Assembly: GCA_016781775.1 (NCBI GenBank)
Contig: JADDPR010000238.1
Span: 1 to 34,202, forward strand
Direction: 5' to 3'
Length of the DNA stretch: 34,202 bases
Source of the DNA: Rubrobacter sp.
Lineage (GTDB): Bacteria > Actinomycetota > Rubrobacteria > Rubrobacterales > Rubrobacteraceae
A model generated the notes under the pieces. That model did no database searches. It had not been told where the DNA came from and saw only the letters and a program-made list of their open reading frames with translations. Each line of letters starts with the position of its first letter. Position 1 is the first letter of the stretch. The translations under genes were made by a program, and so were the position numbers. Of the stretch, positions 31,301 to 34,202 are shown in pieces.

Positions 31301-31306
31301 ATTATA
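31301..31306 (-). promoter_or_regulatory. consensus -10 element for rpsA
   Basis: A perfect TATAAT on the minus strand would start transcription near 31294 and give a leader of about 31 nt. The -35 position shows no clear match. It lies 52 nt beyond the polA stop, so rpsA has its own promoter. Confidence 0.5.
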
Positions 31307-31358
31307 CAGGATGCGGGAGGGGTCGATTCTCCCACGAATGCCTCGTATTACATCACGC

Positions 31359-33866
31359 TCACCCCGCGGACCACGGCTCTACCCGGCCCCACCGATCCCC
31401 GACCTTCACCTCGACCTCGAGCGGCGGGTGCAGATCGTACGCGGCGACCATACTCTCGGCGGCGAGACGGGCAACCTCGTCCACCCTATCCTCGTCTACG
31501 TCGAAGACGAGCTCGTCGTGGACCTGCATGAGCATGTCCGCGCCCAGGGCACGCAGCCTCGGCTGAAGGTCGATCATCGCGACCTTGATGATGTCGGCCG
31601 CCGTCCCCTGCACCCGCGCGTTGAACGCGACCCGCTCCCCGAGTTTGCGGACGTTCTTGTTGGGGTTCTTGAGCTCCGGCACGTACCTCCTGCGCCCGAA
31701 GAGCGTCGTCGAGTACCCCGTCTCCTCCGCCTCGGCGATGGTGCCCTCCATAAACTGCGTGACCCTCGGGTAGCGCTCGAGGTAGCGCTTGATGTACCGC
31801 TCGGCCTCCGCCGGGTGGACGTTCCCGAGCCGTGAGGCGAGCCCGAAGCCCGAGATCCCGTACAAAATCCCGAAGTTGACCATCTTCGCCCTACGCCTGA
31901 GCTCCGGCGTCACGCTCTCGAGGCGCACGTCGAAGACCTCGGAGGCGGTGCGGGTATGGACGTCCTCCCCGGTCGTGAACGACTGGACGAGCGCCGGCTC
32001 CCCGGTCATGTGCGCGAGGATCCTCAGCTCGATCTGTGAGTAGTCCGCGACGACGAGCCTGCGGCCGGAGGACGACGTAAACGCATCCCGGATGCGGGCG
32101 CCGAGCTCCGTCCGGATGGGGATGTTCTGGAGGTTCGGCGAGTCGCTGGAGATGCGCCCGGTCGCGGTGGTGGTCTGGTTGAGGCGCGTGTGGATGCGAC
32201 CGTCCTCCCGGATAAGCCCGACTAGACCGTCGATGTACGTACCCTGGAGCTTCGCGAGCTCGCGGTAGGTGACTATCTTCTCCGCGATCGTGAAGCCCTG
32301 GGTCGCGAGCTGCTGCAAGACCTTCGCGTCGGTCGAGTATCCGGTCTTCGTCTTGCGGGTCGGCGGGATGCTCATCTCCTCGAAGAGGACCTCCCCGAGC
32401 TGCTTTGGGGAGCCGATGTTGAACGGGTGGCCGACCTCCTCGAAGATCTCGGCCTGAAGGCTCTCGATCCTGCCTTCTATCTCCTCCCCTACCTCCTTCA
32501 GGGTCGAGACGTCGACGGGCATCCCGATCTCCTCCATCTCACCGAGAACGTCCGCGAGCGGCAGCTCCACGTCGTAGTAGAGCTGCGCCAGGCCCATCTC
32601 CCTGAGCTCCTCGTCGAGCCTCGGCGAGAGGGCGCGTATCTGCGCCGCACGCCGCGCGGCCTCGCGCACCCCGAGGTCTTCGTGCTCGACGTCGACCTCC
32701 GCGAGGCCCCGAGGACCGGCGAGGGAATCGATGTCGTAGCTCCCGAGGCCCGGCTTCACGAGGTAGCCGGCGAGGTACGTGTCGAAGGCCGCCCCCCTTA
32801 TACCGAGCCCCTTGGCGTCGTGCACCTTCAAGGTCCCCTCGGGTACGCCGTCCACGAGGTATACCTCGTCGTCCTCCACCGCAACGCACCAGCGCCCGTC
32901 GCCCACCGGCGCGGCCGCTGCTGGCTCGAAGGAGAGCTCCGCAGGTTCTTCCGTGACGCGGACCTCCAGCCTCTCGGGTACGGGCATCTCCTCGCCGCCG
33001 GCGACCGGGAGGCCGGCGAGACGGGGTTCGAGGCTCCGGAACTCGTAGCGGCGGAAGACGTCGCGAACTTCGGGCTTGACCCCCTCGAAGCGCAGGGTAT
33101 CGGCGTCGAACTCGGCGGGCGCGTCGAAGCGCATCCTGGCGAGCGAGAGCGAGATGAAGGCGAGGTCGCGCCCTTCTTCCAGCTTGCCGCGCGTCCCCTT
33201 GGCCTTCACGCCGTCCAGGTTCTCGTAGAGGTTCTCGACCGTCCCGAAAAGCTGGAGAAGGTTCGCGGCCCCCTTCGGCCCGATCCCCTTCACGCCGGGG
33301 ATGTTGTCCGACGGGTCCCCGACGAGGGCCTTGTAGTCCGGGATCTGCTCCGGCTTCACCCCGTACTCCTCGACGACCTCGTCGTAGCCGTACTCCTTCG
33401 TCTCGGAGACACCGCGGGTCGTGCGCATAACCTTCACCTTGCCGTCGACGAGCTGCATGGCATCCTGGTCGCCGGTCACGATAAGGAGCTTCTCGACCTC
33501 GTCGGGGACGCGTTTGGAGAGGGTCGCGAGGACGTCGTCGGCCTCGAACCCCTCGGCGCGTATCGCCGGGATGTTCATCGCCGCGAGGATCTCGTCGAGG
33601 TGCGTCAACTGGACCTTGAGCTCCTCGGGCATCGACGAGCGCTGCGCCTTGTACTCGGGGTAGACCTCGAGCCTGAAAGTAGGCTTACCGCTATCCCACA
33701 CGACGCCGAGGCCGGTATCCTCATCTTCGCCCAGGATCTTCAAGATCATGCTCGTGAAGCCATACAGGGCGTTCGCCGGGAGGCCGGAGGAGGTGGTTAT
33801 GCTCTGCGGCAAGGCGTAGAACGCCCTGTAGAGCAAGGAAAACCCGTCGATGAGATAGACACGCAC
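31359..33866 (-). CDS. polA: DNA polymerase I
   Basis: Fills gaps in excision repair and removes RNA primers. At 835 residues it matches the length of Taq polymerase. The N-terminal 5'-3' exonuclease domain (1-260) has EGFEADDVLAT, VTGDQDAMQL and VGDPSDNIPGVKGIGPKGA. The middle domain (about 290-410) is a degenerate 3'-5' exonuclease: where DTET is expected it reads WCVAVEDDEVYLVD, so proofreading is probably lost. The polymerase domain has motif A VVADYSQIELR (Asp608), motif B RRRAKMVNFGILYGISGFGL and motif C QVHDELVFDV. The GTG at 33866 has no Shine-Dalgarno and lies 8 nt after TATAAT, suggesting a leaderless mRNA. Confidence 0.97.
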   Translation of the reverse strand: MRVYLIDGFSLLYRAFYALPQSITTSSGLPANALYGFTSMILKILGEDEDTGLGVVWDSGKPTFRLEVYPEYKAQRSSMPEELKVQLTHLDEILAAMNIPAIRAEGFEADDVLATLSKRVPDEVEKLLIVTGDQDAMQLVDGKVKVMRTTRGVSETKEYGYDEVVEEYGVKPEQIPDYKALVGDPSDNIPGVKGIGPKGAANLLQLFGTVENLYENLDGVKAKGTRGKLEEGRDLAFISLSLARMRFDAPAEFDADTLRFEGVKPEVRDVFRRYEFRSLEPRLAGLPVAGGEEMPVPERLEVRVTEEPAELSFEPAAAAPVGDGRWCVAVEDDEVYLVDGVPEGTLKVHDAKGLGIRGAAFDTYLAGYLVKPGLGSYDIDSLAGPRGLAEVDVEHEDLGVREAARRAAQIRALSPRLDEELREMGLAQLYYDVELPLADVLGEMEEIGMPVDVSTLKEVGEEIEGRIESLQAEIFEEVGHPFNIGSPKQLGEVLFEEMSIPPTRKTKTGYSTDAKVLQQLATQGFTIAEKIVTYRELAKLQGTYIDGLVGLIREDGRIHTRLNQTTTATGRISSDSPNLQNIPIRTELGARIRDAFTSSSGRRLVVADYSQIELRILAHMTGEPALVQSFTTGEDVHTRTASEVFDVRLESVTPELRRRAKMVNFGILYGISGFGLASRLGNVHPAEAERYIKRYLERYPRVTQFMEGTIAEAEETGYSTTLFGRRRYVPELKNPNKNVRKLGERVAFNARVQGTAADIIKVAMIDLQPRLRALGADMLMQVHDELVFDVDEDRVDEVARLAAESMVAAYDLHPPLEVEVKVGDRWGRVEPWSAG

Positions 33867-34202
33867 TTCGCAAGATTATACCTCAGGTCCGGCACGACGC
33901 GGAGGCACGCTTCTTCCCTCCATCTGGCCGAAAATAGTCCTGCTCTCCCAACCGCCCGACCCGCTACCACGGACGGCAACCTCCCCAAAACCCGATCCGA
34001 GACCTGTACCCAAACCTTGCCACAAACGGTTATCGAAACGTGCCGAACAATTTGCGTTACGGGCGAGGGAAAGCACCGATGGAGACGCGCCCTGGTCACA
34101 CCGGAAGGAGCCGGCGACTCCTCGTATTCGCGAACGCTCCGAGTTGCCGATGCCTCGACCGCGTTGGGGTTCGGTAACACCTAAATCCTTCGTTCGGGGC
34201 AG
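33867..34202. other. region upstream of polA, no gene recognised
   Basis: 336 bp to the window edge. It contains the polA -10 box. Two short minus-strand open frames (33797-34180 and 33876-34076) have no family character, and the first runs into polA in another frame; I consider both spurious. Nothing else is recognised. Confidence 0.4.
33875..33880 (-). promoter_or_regulatory. consensus -10 element, leaderless polA
   Basis: A perfect TATAAT on the minus strand is separated from the polA GTG by 8 nt (CTTGCGAA). Transcription should begin within two bases of the start codon. No ribosome binding site is present. CCGGCACGA (plus-strand reading, 33889-33897) upstream is shared with the uvrC promoter region. 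Confidence 0.5.

Noticed and set aside
33797..34180. 127-codon minus-strand open frame at the right edge
   Set aside because: It overlaps the polA start in another frame and covers the polA promoter; composition is unremarkable and no domain is seen.

Overview
The window is GC-rich DNA from a bacterium. Gene content and order point to the Actinomycetota, and within them probably a deep-branching lineage such as Rubrobacter; this placement is inferred from protein character and synteny, not from a search. GTG and TTG starts are common, several genes seem to have leaderless mRNAs, and no rRNA, tRNA, insertion sequence, prophage or CRISPR array was recognised.

A backbone of conserved genes lies on the minus strand and reads right to left: polA, rpsA, coaE, a lytic transglycosylase, uvrB, uvrA, uvrC, rapZ, yvcK, whiA, gap, pgk, tpiA, secG. 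From memory, this order follows the block seen in Streptomyces and other actinobacteria. It brings together DNA repair (all three excinuclease subunits plus the gap-filling polymerase), translation (S1), CoA synthesis, envelope and cell-cycle regulators (YvcK, WhiA, RapZ), lower glycolysis (GAPDH, PGK, TIM) and protein export (SecG).

Accessory modules sit in this backbone. (1) 5452-6429: a glutathionyl-hydroquinone-reductase-like protein between yvcK and rapZ. (2) 9725-12026: a phosphodiesterase/alkaline-phosphatase-superfamily protein and an overlapping multipass membrane protein. (3) 12272-14767, plus strand: a PAS-PAS-LOV-GGDEF-EAL protein, probably a blue-light-responsive cyclic-di-GMP enzyme. 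(4) 18070-21796, plus strand: a PucR-type regulator followed by an AmtB ammonium channel behind a long, possibly structured leader; a small PH-like protein follows. (5) 22258-23892, plus strand: a TPP riboswitch in front of a short-chain dehydrogenase and BluB (5,6-dimethylbenzimidazole synthase), an unexpected link between a thiamin sensor and a B12 lower-ligand enzyme. (6) 23889-26095, minus strand: a membrane histidine kinase and NarL-type response regulator whose stop codon overlaps that of bluB tail to tail.

The most notable signals are the TPP riboswitch over SDR-bluB, the intact LOV motif in the c-di-GMP enzyme, the -10-like boxes 7-8 nt before the start codons of polA, uvrC and yvcK, and a candidate structured RNA in the amtB leader. 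All regulatory calls were made by eye.
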